A stretch of DNA of 51,270 bases from Planctomycetota bacterium (lineage in GTDB: Bacteria; Planctomycetota; Planctomycetia; Gemmatales; Gemmataceae). The notes under the pieces are model-generated. The model was not told the origin of the DNA. It saw nothing but the letters and a program-made list of their open reading frames with translations, and made no database searches. The stretch covers positions 1 to 51,270 of the forward strand of contig JAIOPV010000179.1 in assembly GCA_021413735.1 (NCBI GenBank), read 5' to 3'. The position numbers and the translations under genes were made by a program. This document shows, piece after piece, positions 1-8,707 of the stretch (position 1 is its first letter; each line of letters begins with the position of its first letter).

Positions 1-445
1 TGCAACATAGTAACGACTTGCGACAATTGCCTTGCATGCGGCATGTTTCCGTAAGTTCTGATTCAGTAAAGACTTACAGAAACCACTGCGTAACTCCTAC
101 TGTTTTGGGATGTCGCGAATCGCAGCCATTCTGACGAAAACTATTTCAGACGTGAATGAACGGTTCCGGGGCTGAAATGGGTGTTCCACGCGCGTTTTGG
201 GGTCATCCAGACGTGGGGTGGGCAGAACGCCTGGAAACGATGAGAAGCCGTCAGATTCCTTGACTCCCCACGAACGTTCACATCGCAATCCCGTCGCACA
301 CCCTTTGATCCTTTGATTCCGATACTACCGGAAGTCGTTGACCTTACCCCTTTCCGGGGGTAGCCTCATAGTGGAGTTCATCCGAACGACTTACCATGCT
401 CCCGCCGAAATTCACACTCAGCCCGTTCCGTCCCAGCGACCCACC
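1..445. other. Leading intergenic region, no gene seen
   Basis: The first 445 bases, up to the chosen start of the DUF1549 gene, hold no supported gene. Short open frames exist on both strands but have no recognisable domain, no convincing ribosome binding site and no codon pattern like the flanking genes. The region is less GC-rich than the neighbouring coding DNA and may carry the promoter of the downstream gene pair. No clear -35/-10 pair, terminator or repeat could be fixed by eye. Confidence 0.5.
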
Positions 446-2005
446 ATGCGATCCCTCACCAGCGTCGGTATCGCCCTGTGCTTCCTCGCGGTCGGTCCGA
501 CACCGTCACCGGTGTCTGCCGCCGAGAAGCCGAACCCCGTCGCACTCACCAAACTGATCGACGACGCGGTTCAGAAGCGACTCGACACCGCGAAGATTCC
601 CGTGTCGCCCGCGGCTTCCGACAGCGAATTCCTCCGTCGCGTGTATCTCGACATCGCGGGAGTGATTCCGCCAGGCGAGCGAGTCACGAACTTCCTCGAC
701 AGCACGGACACCGACAAGCGGGCGAAGTTGATCGACGAGTTGCTCGCTTCCCCCGAATATGCCCGACGCATGACCGACATCTGGAAGGCGCTGCTGATCC
801 CGAACACAGCCGCCAGCGCCCGGCAGAAACACGAGCCGATGACGCAGTGGCTCAACGCCTCGTTCACCACGAACAAGCGACTCGATGCGCTCGCCCGCGA
901 AGTCCTCACTGCTGGCGGGTTGCAAGACGAGAACGGGGCGGTCACGTTCTTCCTCACGCACGAGTCGCTGGATGAGATCACGGACCGCGTCTCGCGTGTG
1001 TTCCTCGGCGTTCAAATCCAGTGCGCACAGTGCCACAAGCATCCGTTCGGAAACTGGACGCAGGCCGAGTATTGGGGCATGGCCGCGTTCTTCAGCAAGG
1101 TGAAATCGGTGTACGTCAAGACCGGCGACGTGCAGCGATACGGTTCGAAGGAAGACGCGGCTTCCAAGTCGAAGCCGTTGCTGATGGTGCCGCCGTCGAT
1201 GAAGCCCACGCCGCCAACGTTCCTCCGTGGCGAGCGCCCGAACCTGCCCGCCGACGGTCCATCACTGCCGATCCTGGCAGAGTGGATCGCGTCGCCGAAG
1301 AATCCGTACTTCGCTCGGGCTAGTGTGAACCGGGTGTGGCATCAGTTCTTCGGCCGCGGGTTGGTGAATCCCGTCGATGACATGACCGAGGACAACGCCG
1401 CATCGCACCCTGAACTGTTGACCGCACTTGCTCGGGAGTTCGCCGCGAGTGAGTTCGACTTGAAGCAGATGATTCGCGGCATCTGCAACAGCAAGGCATA
1501 CCAGCGAACGAGCAAGCCCGTCAGCAGCAACGCGACCGACAAGACCTTGTACAGCCACATGGCGGTCAAGGTGATGACGCCGTTTCAACTCAGCGATTCG
1601 CTGGAATCGGTGTGGTCGCTGGCCAACAACGAGAAGACGCCTCCAGCCACGGACGCTACCCGCAAGGTGAAGGCCGGTGAGCGCAGCCGATTCGCGGCGT
1701 TCTTCATGGGCGAGGACGACCCCGATCCAACCGAATATCAGGCTGGCATCCCGCAGGCTCTTTACCTGATGAACGCCGGGCACCACTACTCGATCGCCCG
1801 TGCCGCGAACGAGGTGGCGAACCGAAAGAAGACTCCCGAGTTGATCGTGGAGACACTCTTCCTGGCAACGTTATCTCGCCGTCCGACCGAAGCCGAGGCG
1901 AAGGCGATGCTCGCTCACATCGCGAAGGCGACCGACAAGCGTTCTGCGAATCACGATGTCCTGTGGTCTTTGGTCAACTGTGCCGAGTTCACGAGCAACC
2001 ACTGA
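446..2005 (+). CDS. DUF1549/DUF1553 secreted protein
   Basis: A protein of about 519 residues with an N-terminal signal peptide ending near the VSAAEK segment. The first half fits DUF1549 (residues about 30-230) and contains a CxxCH motif, CAQCH at residues 193-197, followed by HPFGNW, the usual signature of this planctomycete family. The second half fits DUF1553, with the NRVWHQFFGRGLV segment and conserved residues after it. CxxCH may bind c-type haem, but no biochemical function is established. The ATG at 446 is preferred over an upstream in-frame ATG at 338 because it begins directly with the signal peptide. A DUF1501 gene follows within 20 bases; the two families are habitual neighbours in planctomycetes and probably act together outside the cytoplasm. 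Confidence 0.9.
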   Translation: MRSLTSVGIALCFLAVGPTPSPVSAAEKPNPVALTKLIDDAVQKRLDTAKIPVSPAASDSEFLRRVYLDIAGVIPPGERVTNFLDSTDTDKRAKLIDELLASPEYARRMTDIWKALLIPNTAASARQKHEPMTQWLNASFTTNKRLDALAREVLTAGGLQDENGAVTFFLTHESLDEITDRVSRVFLGVQIQCAQCHKHPFGNWTQAEYWGMAAFFSKVKSVYVKTGDVQRYGSKEDAASKSKPLLMVPPSMKPTPPTFLRGERPNLPADGPSLPILAEWIASPKNPYFARASVNRVWHQFFGRGLVNPVDDMTEDNAASHPELLTALAREFAASEFDLKQMIRGICNSKAYQRTSKPVSSNATDKTLYSHMAVKVMTPFQLSDSLESVWSLANNEKTPPATDATRKVKAGERSRFAAFFMGEDDPDPTEYQAGIPQALYLMNAGHHYSIARAANEVANRKKTPELIVETLFLATLSRRPTEAEAKAMLAHIAKATDKRSANHDVLWSLVNCAEFTSNH

Positions 2006-2022
2006 CCACGCAGGCTCACCAG

Positions 2023-3315
2023 ATGAGGACCGCGACCATGTTCACAATCCCTGCCGGTCTCTCTCGTCGCGATGCGCTGCGGCTCACGGCTGCTGGCGTG
2101 TCCGCGTCTTCGCTCACGGGCTGGCTTCCGGTGTTGGCGGCACGCGAAGGGGAAGCGAAGGCTCAGGCCAAAGCCAAGGCGTGCATCGTCCTGTGGATGG
2201 ACGGCGGACCACCGCACACCGACACCTTCGACATGAAGCCCGATGTGCCCGAGTGCGGCATCTACAAGGCCATTTCGACCGCCGTGCCGGGCATCTCGAT
2301 CAGCGAGTTGCTACCGAAGTTCTCGCAGCAAATGCAGCACGCGGCAATCGTTCGCGGCATGAGTACCATCGAGAACGAACACCTGCGTGCGCGGGTTCAT
2401 CTGCGGACCGGCTACCGCTCAGGGCAAGGTGGACTCACATACCCGAGCATGGGCTCCATCGCATCCGAGGCGATTGGCGTGCCCGACTTTCCGATCCCGA
2501 ATTATGTCGCCGTTGCCGATGTGCGTGATCGCAGCCACGGCCCCGGCTTCCTCGGTCCACGGTATCAGCCGTTGTTCGTTCATGACCCCAAGAAGGGCGT
2601 CGAGAGCCTCAAGGCAATGGTGAGCACTCCCACAGTGGACGCTCGAATCGGACTGCTGCAGGAACTGGATAAGGGGTTCGCTGGCGAGTATCAGGTTCCG
2701 TTGAGCACGGCTCATCGCAGCGTGTACGATCGAGCCGTGCAGTTGATGCGAACGGAGAAGGCCAAGGCGTTCGACCTGTCACTGGAGCCGATGAAAACTC
2801 GGTCGGCCTATGGAGAGAGTGCGTTCGGCCAGGGCTGTCTGCTGGCTCGGCGGCTCGTCGAAACTGGAGTGAAGTACATCGAAGTCGGGCTGGGCGGCTG
2901 GGACACGCACTTCGAGAACAACGAGGCGGTCAAGAAACTGTGCGGCACGCTCGACCACTCAATGACGGCGTTGATCGCCGACCTGCAGAACCGCGGTCTG
3001 CTCGACAGCACGCTCGTGATCTGGATGGGGGAGTTCGGCCGCACCCCGACCTTCAAGGGAAAGGGCCGCGATCACTTCGCAAAGGCGTGGTCCACCGTGT
3101 TCATGGGTGGCGGCGTGAAGGGTGGGCAGGTGATCGGTCGGACAGATAAGACCGGAGCCACGGTTGCGGAACGCCCGGTGTCCACCGCCGACTTTTTCGC
3201 CACCGTCTGCCGACTGCTCGGCATCGACCACGAACAGGAGAAGGATACGCCCGGCGGTCGCCCGCTGCCACGAGTGGAGAAGGGCGGAGTGCCAGTTCAG
3301 GAACTGTTCTCGTGA
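2023..3315 (+). CDS. DUF1501 protein, Tat-type leader
   Basis: A 430-residue DUF1501 protein of the alkaline-phosphatase/sulfatase-like fold. The N-terminus carries a twin-arginine leader (SRRDALRL, arginines at residues 15-16), which suggests folded export by the Tat pathway. Typical family segments are visible: the early CIVLWMDGGPPHTDTFDMK motif, the central GWDTH motif and the late GEFGRTP and GRDH motifs, which in the family include likely metal ligands. It starts 17 bases after the stop of the DUF1549/DUF1553 gene, so both probably share one transcript. A second ATG at 2038 (MFTIPAG) is also possible. The substrate is unknown; sulfatase-like hydrolysis is only inferred from the fold. 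Confidence 0.9.
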   Translation: MRTATMFTIPAGLSRRDALRLTAAGVSASSLTGWLPVLAAREGEAKAQAKAKACIVLWMDGGPPHTDTFDMKPDVPECGIYKAISTAVPGISISELLPKFSQQMQHAAIVRGMSTIENEHLRARVHLRTGYRSGQGGLTYPSMGSIASEAIGVPDFPIPNYVAVADVRDRSHGPGFLGPRYQPLFVHDPKKGVESLKAMVSTPTVDARIGLLQELDKGFAGEYQVPLSTAHRSVYDRAVQLMRTEKAKAFDLSLEPMKTRSAYGESAFGQGCLLARRLVETGVKYIEVGLGGWDTHFENNEAVKKLCGTLDHSMTALIADLQNRGLLDSTLVIWMGEFGRTPTFKGKGRDHFAKAWSTVFMGGGVKGGQVIGRTDKTGATVAERPVSTADFFATVCRLLGIDHEQEKDTPGGRPLPRVEKGGVPVQELFS

Positions 3316-3367
3316 CCTTTTCGTCTACGCCACAAGCGGCGAAGACCAGAAACCATCCCTCGACAGT

Positions 3368-4942
3368 TCACAGCTTCTTCAGCATCTCCGCGACTTTCTC
3401 GTAGAAGAGCTTTTCCCACTCGGGGGCCACAAGGCAATCGCTGTCTTCCTGGGCACCGCCGACGTTCTGGAGTTGCTTCGCGGTCGGCGTGTAGTAGATG
3501 TACCCGTTCGTGTAACCGGCCACGAATGTCGTCTTGTTTGGTGAGGTCTTCTTCACGTTCAACCCAATCTCGACGGTAAGTTCGCCAGGGAACGTGACCA
3601 GCACGAAGTCGCCGACCTGCAACGCCATCATTTCCACTTCCAGTGGCTTTCGGCCCGCAGCAAGGTTGGTCGTCTGGTGCTTCTTGAGAAGAGCGAGATT
3701 CGTCTGCAATCGGGTGAGCTTTTCCATCGTCAGGACATTGTCCGCGTACGCTTTCAGGTTCCGCCGGTTCGCCTCGTCGAGTTTGGCAAGATCGTCGCGG
3801 CCTTGCGCCTTCTCCGAGAGGTACCGGTGCGAGTAGTACGATGGAAAATCTTTCGACAGGTTGTACTTGTTCACCAGTTCAAGGAACGTCTTCAGATTGA
3901 GGCTCGTTCCCTGGAGTGATTTCAGCAGCCGTGATTGTTCGGCGAGCAGCGAGTCGATCCGTTCAGTGTTATCGGCCCGCGGCAGCTTGATCTTCTCGTT
4001 CAAAACCTTCAGCGATTCGTCGCCGCACTTGATCTTCCGCGCCGCCTGCAACGCACTCAGCCCGAGCATGTTGCCCAGCGGTTCGGCGCTGCGTGGCTGA
4101 TTGACATCCTTGTACAGCACCGGGTTGATGTCCCCGCCGCAGCCCTGAATGAACAGGGCGATCGTGCCATCACTGAGGTTATTCTCGATGACCTTGGACG
4201 CGAACCCCACGATATCGGCGGTGTTCTCGCCGCCGGGTACCCCCATGATCGGATGGCACGCGAAGTTGTACACCACGGCCAGAGTCTGCCCGTCTTTCTT
4301 GTCGAGACGCAGGATTCCGATCTGCGGGTCGATGGGGCCGATTTCCGCGACCTCTTCATCTGCAGGCAGCGAGTAAGCGTGCCGAACGTCTGCTTCCTTG
4401 CCGTTCTTCAGTTTGAGTCGGCGGTTCTCGGAGACGCGGTTCTCGTGGCCGACGCCCACTCCGACTTTCACCGGCACCATGTTCCGCGTTGCCTCTCTCA
4501 CGGCCTCGAACGTCTTCTCATCGACATCAGTACACACAATTCCGTGGCAATGGCTGGCGTTAATCATCACGCTTTCAGGCGCGATCTTGAGTTCCTTCTG
4601 AATCTTCGCACGCACTTTGCCCAGGTAGTCGTTGGGGATGTGACCGATCTCACCAATCGCAACGGCATCCACCGTGACAATCACGGCCGTCGCGACATCG
4701 TTCTTGAGGACCAGAGCCTTCGCATACAGCGGATCGTTGACCGCGATCGCCTTCTTGTTCGTGATCTCAACCTTGGCAACTCCAGCGAGAAGTGGTCCGC
4801 CCTTGAGCGGAGCGGCTGCTTGTTTCTCTCCCGGCTCCGGTGCGAGAGCATTTGGAGTTGGTGCTGTCGCGGCCGGTTGCTTGAAGTCGGCGCATCCCAG
4901 CAGTGAGAGGGCGAGGCACAGAAGAAGCGGGTGGCGGAGCAT
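3368..4942 (-). CDS. Neutral ceramidase-like lipoprotein
   Basis: A 524-residue predicted lipoprotein with a lipobox (LSLLGC, Cys17) followed by a Pro/Ala-rich linker. The rest resembles the N-terminal domain of neutral/alkaline non-lysosomal ceramidases: NASHCHG at residues 128-134 and ACHPIMG near residue 229 give the histidines expected to bind zinc. The segment corresponding to the ceramidase nucleophile region reads QGCGGDINPV, without the serine of the classical GD-x-S-P motif, so ceramide hydrolysis should not be assumed. Planctomycetes have many such paralogues of unknown substrate. It converges with the DUF1501 gene, and its start is 97 bases from the pdxJ stop on the same strand. 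Confidence 0.8.
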   Translation of the reverse strand: MLRHPLLLCLALSLLGCADFKQPAATAPTPNALAPEPGEKQAAAPLKGGPLLAGVAKVEITNKKAIAVNDPLYAKALVLKNDVATAVIVTVDAVAIGEIGHIPNDYLGKVRAKIQKELKIAPESVMINASHCHGIVCTDVDEKTFEAVREATRNMVPVKVGVGVGHENRVSENRRLKLKNGKEADVRHAYSLPADEEVAEIGPIDPQIGILRLDKKDGQTLAVVYNFACHPIMGVPGGENTADIVGFASKVIENNLSDGTIALFIQGCGGDINPVLYKDVNQPRSAEPLGNMLGLSALQAARKIKCGDESLKVLNEKIKLPRADNTERIDSLLAEQSRLLKSLQGTSLNLKTFLELVNKYNLSKDFPSYYSHRYLSEKAQGRDDLAKLDEANRRNLKAYADNVLTMEKLTRLQTNLALLKKHQTTNLAAGRKPLEVEMMALQVGDFVLVTFPGELTVEIGLNVKKTSPNKTTFVAGYTNGYIYYTPTAKQLQNVGGAQEDSDCLVAPEWEKLFYEKVAEMLKKL

Positions 4943-5039
4943 GATGTATACCTTAAAGCGAGCGAATCGAAGGTGTGGTTGCTCTCAAGTTTGTCGTTCG
5001 GCATCCCCTCCCACCACGTCTTACCCTCCCGCGACAACC

Positions 5040-5780
5040 TCATCCGCGTTTCGGATTCGGGTAGTGTTCGGTCATCGCTTGCTTCATCTCGCGGACGGCT
5101 CGTTCCATCCCAACCAGCACCGCTCGCGACACGATGCTGTGCCCGATGTTCAATTCCTCAACGCCGGGAATCCGCACGATCGGCTGCACGTTCCAGTAGT
5201 TCAGCCCGTGCCCCATGTGAACATGCAATTCCAGTGCAACAGCCTGCGCCGTCGCGGTTCGCAACTTCTCCAGTTCACGCTCAACCGCCACGGCTCCAAT
5301 CGCTTCGGAGTAGCTTGCGGTCTGGAACTCGATGGCGTCGGCTCCGAACTTGGCGCTCGCGGCAACCTGCGTGTCAGTCGGGTCGATGAACAGCGAAACG
5401 TGAATGCCTGCTGCCTTCAGGCGATCAATCGCGGGCCGCACGGCGGATTCGTTCGCGACCACATCCAACCCGCCCTCAGTGGTGAGTTCCTGGCGTTTCT
5501 CGGGAACGAGCGTCGCTTCGTCGGGCTTCACCTTGAGTGCGATGAGCAGAATCTCTTCGTAGGTCGCCATCTCCAGATTCAACCGCGTGGTGACTGTCTC
5601 ACGCATGACGTACACATCGCGATCCTGAATGTGTCGGCGGTCTTCTCGCAAGTGAATGGTGATGCCGTCTGCGCCGCCGAGCGTGGCGAGAACTGCAGCC
5701 GCAACGGGGTCGGGTTCCTTGGCACGTCGCGCTTGCCGGACGGTCGCCACATGATCGACATTCACACCGAGACGGATCAT
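5040..5780 (-). CDS. pdxJ: Pyridoxine 5'-phosphate synthase PdxJ
   Basis: A 246-residue protein that matches PdxJ along its whole length. PdxJ condenses 1-deoxy-D-xylulose 5-phosphate with 3-amino-2-oxopropyl phosphate to give pyridoxine 5'-phosphate in the DXP-dependent vitamin B6 pathway in the cytoplasm. Diagnostic segments are the N-terminal [15 protein letters not shown], the [17 protein letters not shown] segment, the SLFIDP segment and the late GHGLNYWNV segment. The ATG at 5780 starts exactly at the conserved N-terminus. No Shine-Dalgarno sequence is visible; instead a tandem 7-base repeat ends 6 bases upstream of the start codon. The gene lies downstream of a small membrane protein gene on the same strand. 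Confidence 0.95.
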   Translation of the reverse strand: MIRLGVNVDHVATVRQARRAKEPDPVAAAVLATLGGADGITIHLREDRRHIQDRDVYVMRETVTTRLNLEMATYEEILLIALKVKPDEATLVPEKRQELTTEGGLDVVANESAVRPAIDRLKAAGIHVSLFIDPTDTQVAASAKFGADAIEFQTASYSEAIGAVAVERELEKLRTATAQAVALELHVHMGHGLNYWNVQPIVRIPGVEELNIGHSIVSRAVLVGMERAVREMKQAMTEHYPNPKRG

Positions 5781-5786
5781 CTTTGT

Positions 5787-5820
5787 GTTTGGTGTTTGGT
5801 GTTTGGTGTTTGGTGTTTGG
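5787..5820. repeat. Tandem 7-base repeat before pdxJ
   Basis: The heptamer GTTTGGT (plus strand) occurs four full times plus six bases of a fifth copy, ending next to a GCCGCTTGCGGC half palindrome. It occupies the pdxJ leader where a ribosome binding site would be expected. Copy-number change by slipped-strand pairing could alter leader length; this effect is inference. Confidence 0.85.
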
Positions 5821-5843
5821 CCGCTTGCGGCGTTGCACTGAAA

Positions 5844-6449
5844 TTATCGCGGTCCGTACCGTGCCAGGTAGTCGAGCACTTCGCGGTAGCGGCCAAGTTC
5901 ACGCATCATCATTTTGTAGCCCAGGATGCCGAGACCCACTGCGAGAAGGCGTTCCATAATCGGGCTGACAAACGCAATGCTCACCCACACCGAAAAGAAA
6001 AAGTAGTTGAACACGAGCAGCAACACGATTCCCGGAATGGCGAACTGCGTGGTTCGGCTCACACGGTAGTGCGGGTCGAAGTACATGCGGAAAATGAGCC
6101 TCGCCTCGGTCCAGAGTTGCCAGAAGAACCAGCGCCGTTGACCGGTTTCGCCGGGCGGCGTAGGCGGGTGCAACACCGCTCCGCGAGGGGGCGGTGGCGC
6201 GTCGTACGGCTGTGAATCGCCGCTCGCCAGAACCAGAACACGCTCTGCCACGGAACCCGCCCGCGACCCGGCAAGCGAGGACAGCTTCGCGATCACTTTA
6301 TCGGTCATGCTGTCTTCGTCGGGGGTCGCGGTTCGTTCAGCGAGAGCGGATTCGAGTTTGCGGATACGGTCTTCGAGCGCGGCCTCGCGCTCGCTCGTCG
6401 GCGGGGTTGCGGGTGCTTCTTCTGTCCCTGGCTCGGTCGGCCCATTCAT
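5844..6449 (-). CDS. Small membrane protein with coiled coil
   Basis: A 201-residue protein of unknown function. The N-terminal 45 residues are acidic and rich in Pro, Thr and Glu and contain a short predicted coiled coil (REAALEDRIRKLESALAERT). A Pro-rich stretch follows near residue 90. Then come an amphipathic WFFWQLWTEARLIFRMYF segment and two likely membrane helices: a strongly hydrophobic one around FAIPGIVLLLVFNYFFF, and a second around AFVSPIMERLLAVGLGILGY. The ATG at 6449 is chosen because it lies clear of the ThuA gene upstream; a longer frame would overlap that gene. It sits between the ThuA gene and pdxJ on the same strand. No function can be assigned. Confidence 0.75.
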   Translation of the reverse strand: MNGPTEPGTEEAPATPPTSEREAALEDRIRKLESALAERTATPDEDSMTDKVIAKLSSLAGSRAGSVAERVLVLASGDSQPYDAPPPPRGAVLHPPTPPGETGQRRWFFWQLWTEARLIFRMYFDPHYRVSRTTQFAIPGIVLLLVFNYFFFSVWVSIAFVSPIMERLLAVGLGILGYKMMMRELGRYREVLDYLARYGPR

Positions 6450-6504
6450 TCCCGTTCCTCGGGGATTCGTTCGCTCTGCTGGGAATCTGCAATCTGCGTT
6501 CCGC

Positions 6505-7470
6505 TCACTTCTCCGGAATGGGGCTTGTTTTCTCAGCGTTCGGGAACGCTTCGGGCAATGCAATCGTCACCTTGCCGGTGGCGGCCCATTCGGTGCCGCG
6601 TGTCAGCGTGCCCGCGAAGCCCCAACATCGCATCGCGTTCGCGTCGTGACCCATCGGCGTGTGAAAGACCCGACCCTTGCCGTAGCTCACCGTCCAGATC
6701 ATCGGTTCGTGCGCTCCGGTGCCCTTCTTCTCCTTGTCGGAGTAGGCCGTCGCCAGCACCTTCACGTTCTCGATGGGGCCACGCATGTTGTCGTACAGTT
6801 CGTCGCGAACGTGGAGCCATTCCTTCGGCATCCCCTTCGTGATCGGATGCTCCGAGTCGCGAATCGTGATCGTGAACGGACCAACATAGCGGTGGCCCGA
6901 ACCGTCGCCCTTACCCGACGGCACCTTCACTTCCTTGCCTTCCGCGTCGAGGTAGAGCCGGTCGCCGCCACTGTTACCACGCCAGCCCATGCCGATCATC
7001 TGGTTGTATTCCTTCCAGCCGCCGAACGCATTGTTCGCTGCGTGAACCACCACGAACCCGATCTTGCCTTCGCCAAGCAGCTTATCGAAGTCGGCGTTGA
7101 GTTCCTTGCCCCACGGCTCGCCATTGTAATTGCTCACGATCACGTCGTATTTCGCGAGTTCGGGGCGGAACTTCTCGAATGCCGCCTTGTGAGCTTTTTC
7201 CAACTCGGCGACCGTTTCCTTGTATTTCTTTTCGTCGGCGTCGTCGGCGTTTTTTGGCTTCACCGGCAGGGACAACCTGGGTGGGCTCGTGGCGACTTCC
7301 ACCGTGAAGTGTTTCGTGTCTTCGAGGATCTTCTTCAGGATTGGCGTGGTTTGCTGCCAGTTGTGGTTGTTCTGGCCGTCGATGATGAGCACCTTGATTG
7401 GTGCGGGATCGGCTGCCAGGATCGCGGGTTGAATCGCGACAAGCAACAGCAATGCGGAGAGGATTCGCAT
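6505..7470 (-). CDS. Secreted ThuA domain protein
   Basis: A protein of about 321 residues with a signal peptide (MRILSALLLLVAIQPAILAA) followed by a ThuA domain, a glutamine-amidotransferase-like fold first named from trehalose utilisation loci. Family features include the first strand KVLIIDGQNNHNW, FVVVHAANNAFGGW in the middle, and the C-terminal WTVSYGKGRVFHTPMGH segment. Planctomycete genomes encode many exported ThuA proteins that probably act on sugars or sugar derivatives, but the reaction is not known. The ATG at 7470 gives a clean signal peptide; an in-frame ATG at 7494 would add eight residues. No sugar-catabolic operon surrounds it. Confidence 0.88.
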   Translation of the reverse strand: MRILSALLLLVAIQPAILAADPAPIKVLIIDGQNNHNWQQTTPILKKILEDTKHFTVEVATSPPRLSLPVKPKNADDADEKKYKETVAELEKAHKAAFEKFRPELAKYDVIVSNYNGEPWGKELNADFDKLLGEGKIGFVVVHAANNAFGGWKEYNQMIGMGWRGNSGGDRLYLDAEGKEVKVPSGKGDGSGHRYVGPFTITIRDSEHPITKGMPKEWLHVRDELYDNMRGPIENVKVLATAYSDKEKKGTGAHEPMIWTVSYGKGRVFHTPMGHDANAMRCWGFAGTLTRGTEWAATGKVTIALPEAFPNAEKTSPIPEK

Positions 7471-7599
7471 GGTTGTGAGTCCGGGTTGTGGCACGTGTGG
7501 AGAAAGCTAATACCCGTGGTCCGATTGTTGCGTGCGTCAGCAACCGGTGTCAACCGAGTAGAATACTGACAGTGTCCATAACCGCGAGGAGAAACCCCG

Positions 7600-7932
7600 A
7601 TGAGTCGCGACCCGAACGATGTGGTGCGAGTTTACTCTGGACCGTTGGCGGAGGTGGAATCGTATCAGCAAGTGCTGCGAGAATCCGGCATCGAGAGCAA
7701 GGTGGTCGGAACCGCTTTGAGCGCGAGCTTCGGCTCGGCAATTTCAGATTCCATTGAACTGTGGATTCACAACGGCGACATGGAAAAGGCCGTGGCCGCG
7801 ATCAAGCTCTTCGAGGCCGAAAAGGGAAAGAAAGAACTGCACGGACACCCACACCCGACGAACGCTCGCAAGCCAGAACATGCGCCACAGCGGAAAGAGC
7901 CATACGTGAACCCAGACCCGGCTGGCGGATGA
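7600..7932 (+). CDS. DUF2007 small protein
   Basis: A 110-residue protein whose first 75 residues fit DUF2007, a small ferredoxin-like domain labelled putative signal-transducing protein. The pattern is clear: VVRVYSGPLAEVESYQQVL, then GIESKVVG, then IELWIHNGDMEKA. In the family this domain often acts as a small sensor or adaptor, sometimes fused to zinc ribbons, but its role is not established. The tail, from about residue 78, is rich in His, Pro and Lys and probably disordered. A GAGGAG ribosome binding site lies 8 bases before the ATG. It is monocistronic between a divergent ThuA gene and a convergent HU-like gene. Confidence 0.85.
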   Translation: MSRDPNDVVRVYSGPLAEVESYQQVLRESGIESKVVGTALSASFGSAISDSIELWIHNGDMEKAVAAIKLFEAEKGKKELHGHPHPTNARKPEHAPQRKEPYVNPDPAGG

Positions 7933-8014
7933 ATCCGAAATCCGAAGCGCGAAATCCCATGGAAGACAGATTCAATCGGCTGTCTCGGATGTCACGCTTC
8001 GGATCTCGTGCTTT

Positions 8015-8371
8015 TTACTTGAGAGCGTCTTTGAGCGCCTTCACGGGACGGAGCTTCACCTGGTTGTAGGCGGGCTTGGGCTTGGTGACGTATGGTTGCT
8101 GAGTGAGTCGGTTGATCTTCGTCTCGCCACCCTTCACGGCATCCTTGCGGGTGACGGTCACACGGCACAGGTTCGGGAACACGAACTTGCCAGGGCCTTT
8201 CGCCGAGACTTCACCCTTGATGACTTCGATGATCTCGTCGAGAACCGCGTTCACTTGCGTTTTGTTGATGCCGGCTTTCGTGGCGAGATGAGAGACGAAA
8301 GCCGACTTCGTCATCGCCTTCTTTGGGGCGGCGGCTTTCTTCGCCGCCGGCTTCGCTGCTGCCTTTGCCAT
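8015..8371 (-). CDS. HU-family DNA-binding protein
   Basis: A 118-residue histone-like protein. The first 20 residues are a Lys/Ala/Pro-rich extension (AAKPAAKKAAAPKKA) resembling the basic tails of some bacterial and eukaryotic histones. The remainder follows the HU/IHF fold: MTKSAFVSHLATKAGINKTQ, then VLDEIIEVIKGEV, then GPGKFVFPNLCRVTV, and a basic C-terminal arm. It is expected to bind and bend DNA as a dimer and compact the nucleoid. GGAG lies 8 bases before the ATG at 8371, and the family N-terminus starts there, so the longer upstream frame is rejected. It is convergent with the DUF2007 gene. Confidence 0.9.
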   Translation of the reverse strand: MAKAAAKPAAKKAAAPKKAMTKSAFVSHLATKAGINKTQVNAVLDEIIEVIKGEVSAKGPGKFVFPNLCRVTVTRKDAVKGGETKINRLTQQPYVTKPKPAYNQVKLRPVKALKDALK

Positions 8372-8707
8372 GCTGGAAACTCCGGAGTAAAAGGAGGGGG
8401 CGGCCCAGAACTGCCTGGAAACTAAGGTGTTTCGTGGGGTGTTGTCAACAAGACAACGACAATTCCCTTGAAATATCCAGCTTTTTCTCGTCTGCGCCAT
8501 GTGGTCAAGCCATTTCTTGCATGATTTCTCGCCTGTTTCGCCCGCATACCCCGCATCTCCGGCACACCACGACTTTCCTCGAATCCACCGCAAATCGGTC
8601 GCGGTAACCAATTCCGCATGAACCGGCGAACCGCCACCAACGTCACTGAAGGTGAGCGAATCCGCTCACTTCGTCATTTCAACTCATCTCTGTTGTGCGG
8701 GTGCATC

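Noticed and set aside
3935-4906. Open frame of over 300 codons on the plus strand opposite the ceramidase-like gene
   Set aside because: It is a shadow of the minus-strand gene; its product shows no domain and the minus frame has a lipobox and zinc histidines.
4674-6215. 513-codon plus-strand frame across pdxJ
   Set aside because: It lies opposite pdxJ and its neighbours; the amino-acid make-up is rich in Arg, His and Ser, as expected for an antisense frame of GC-rich genes.
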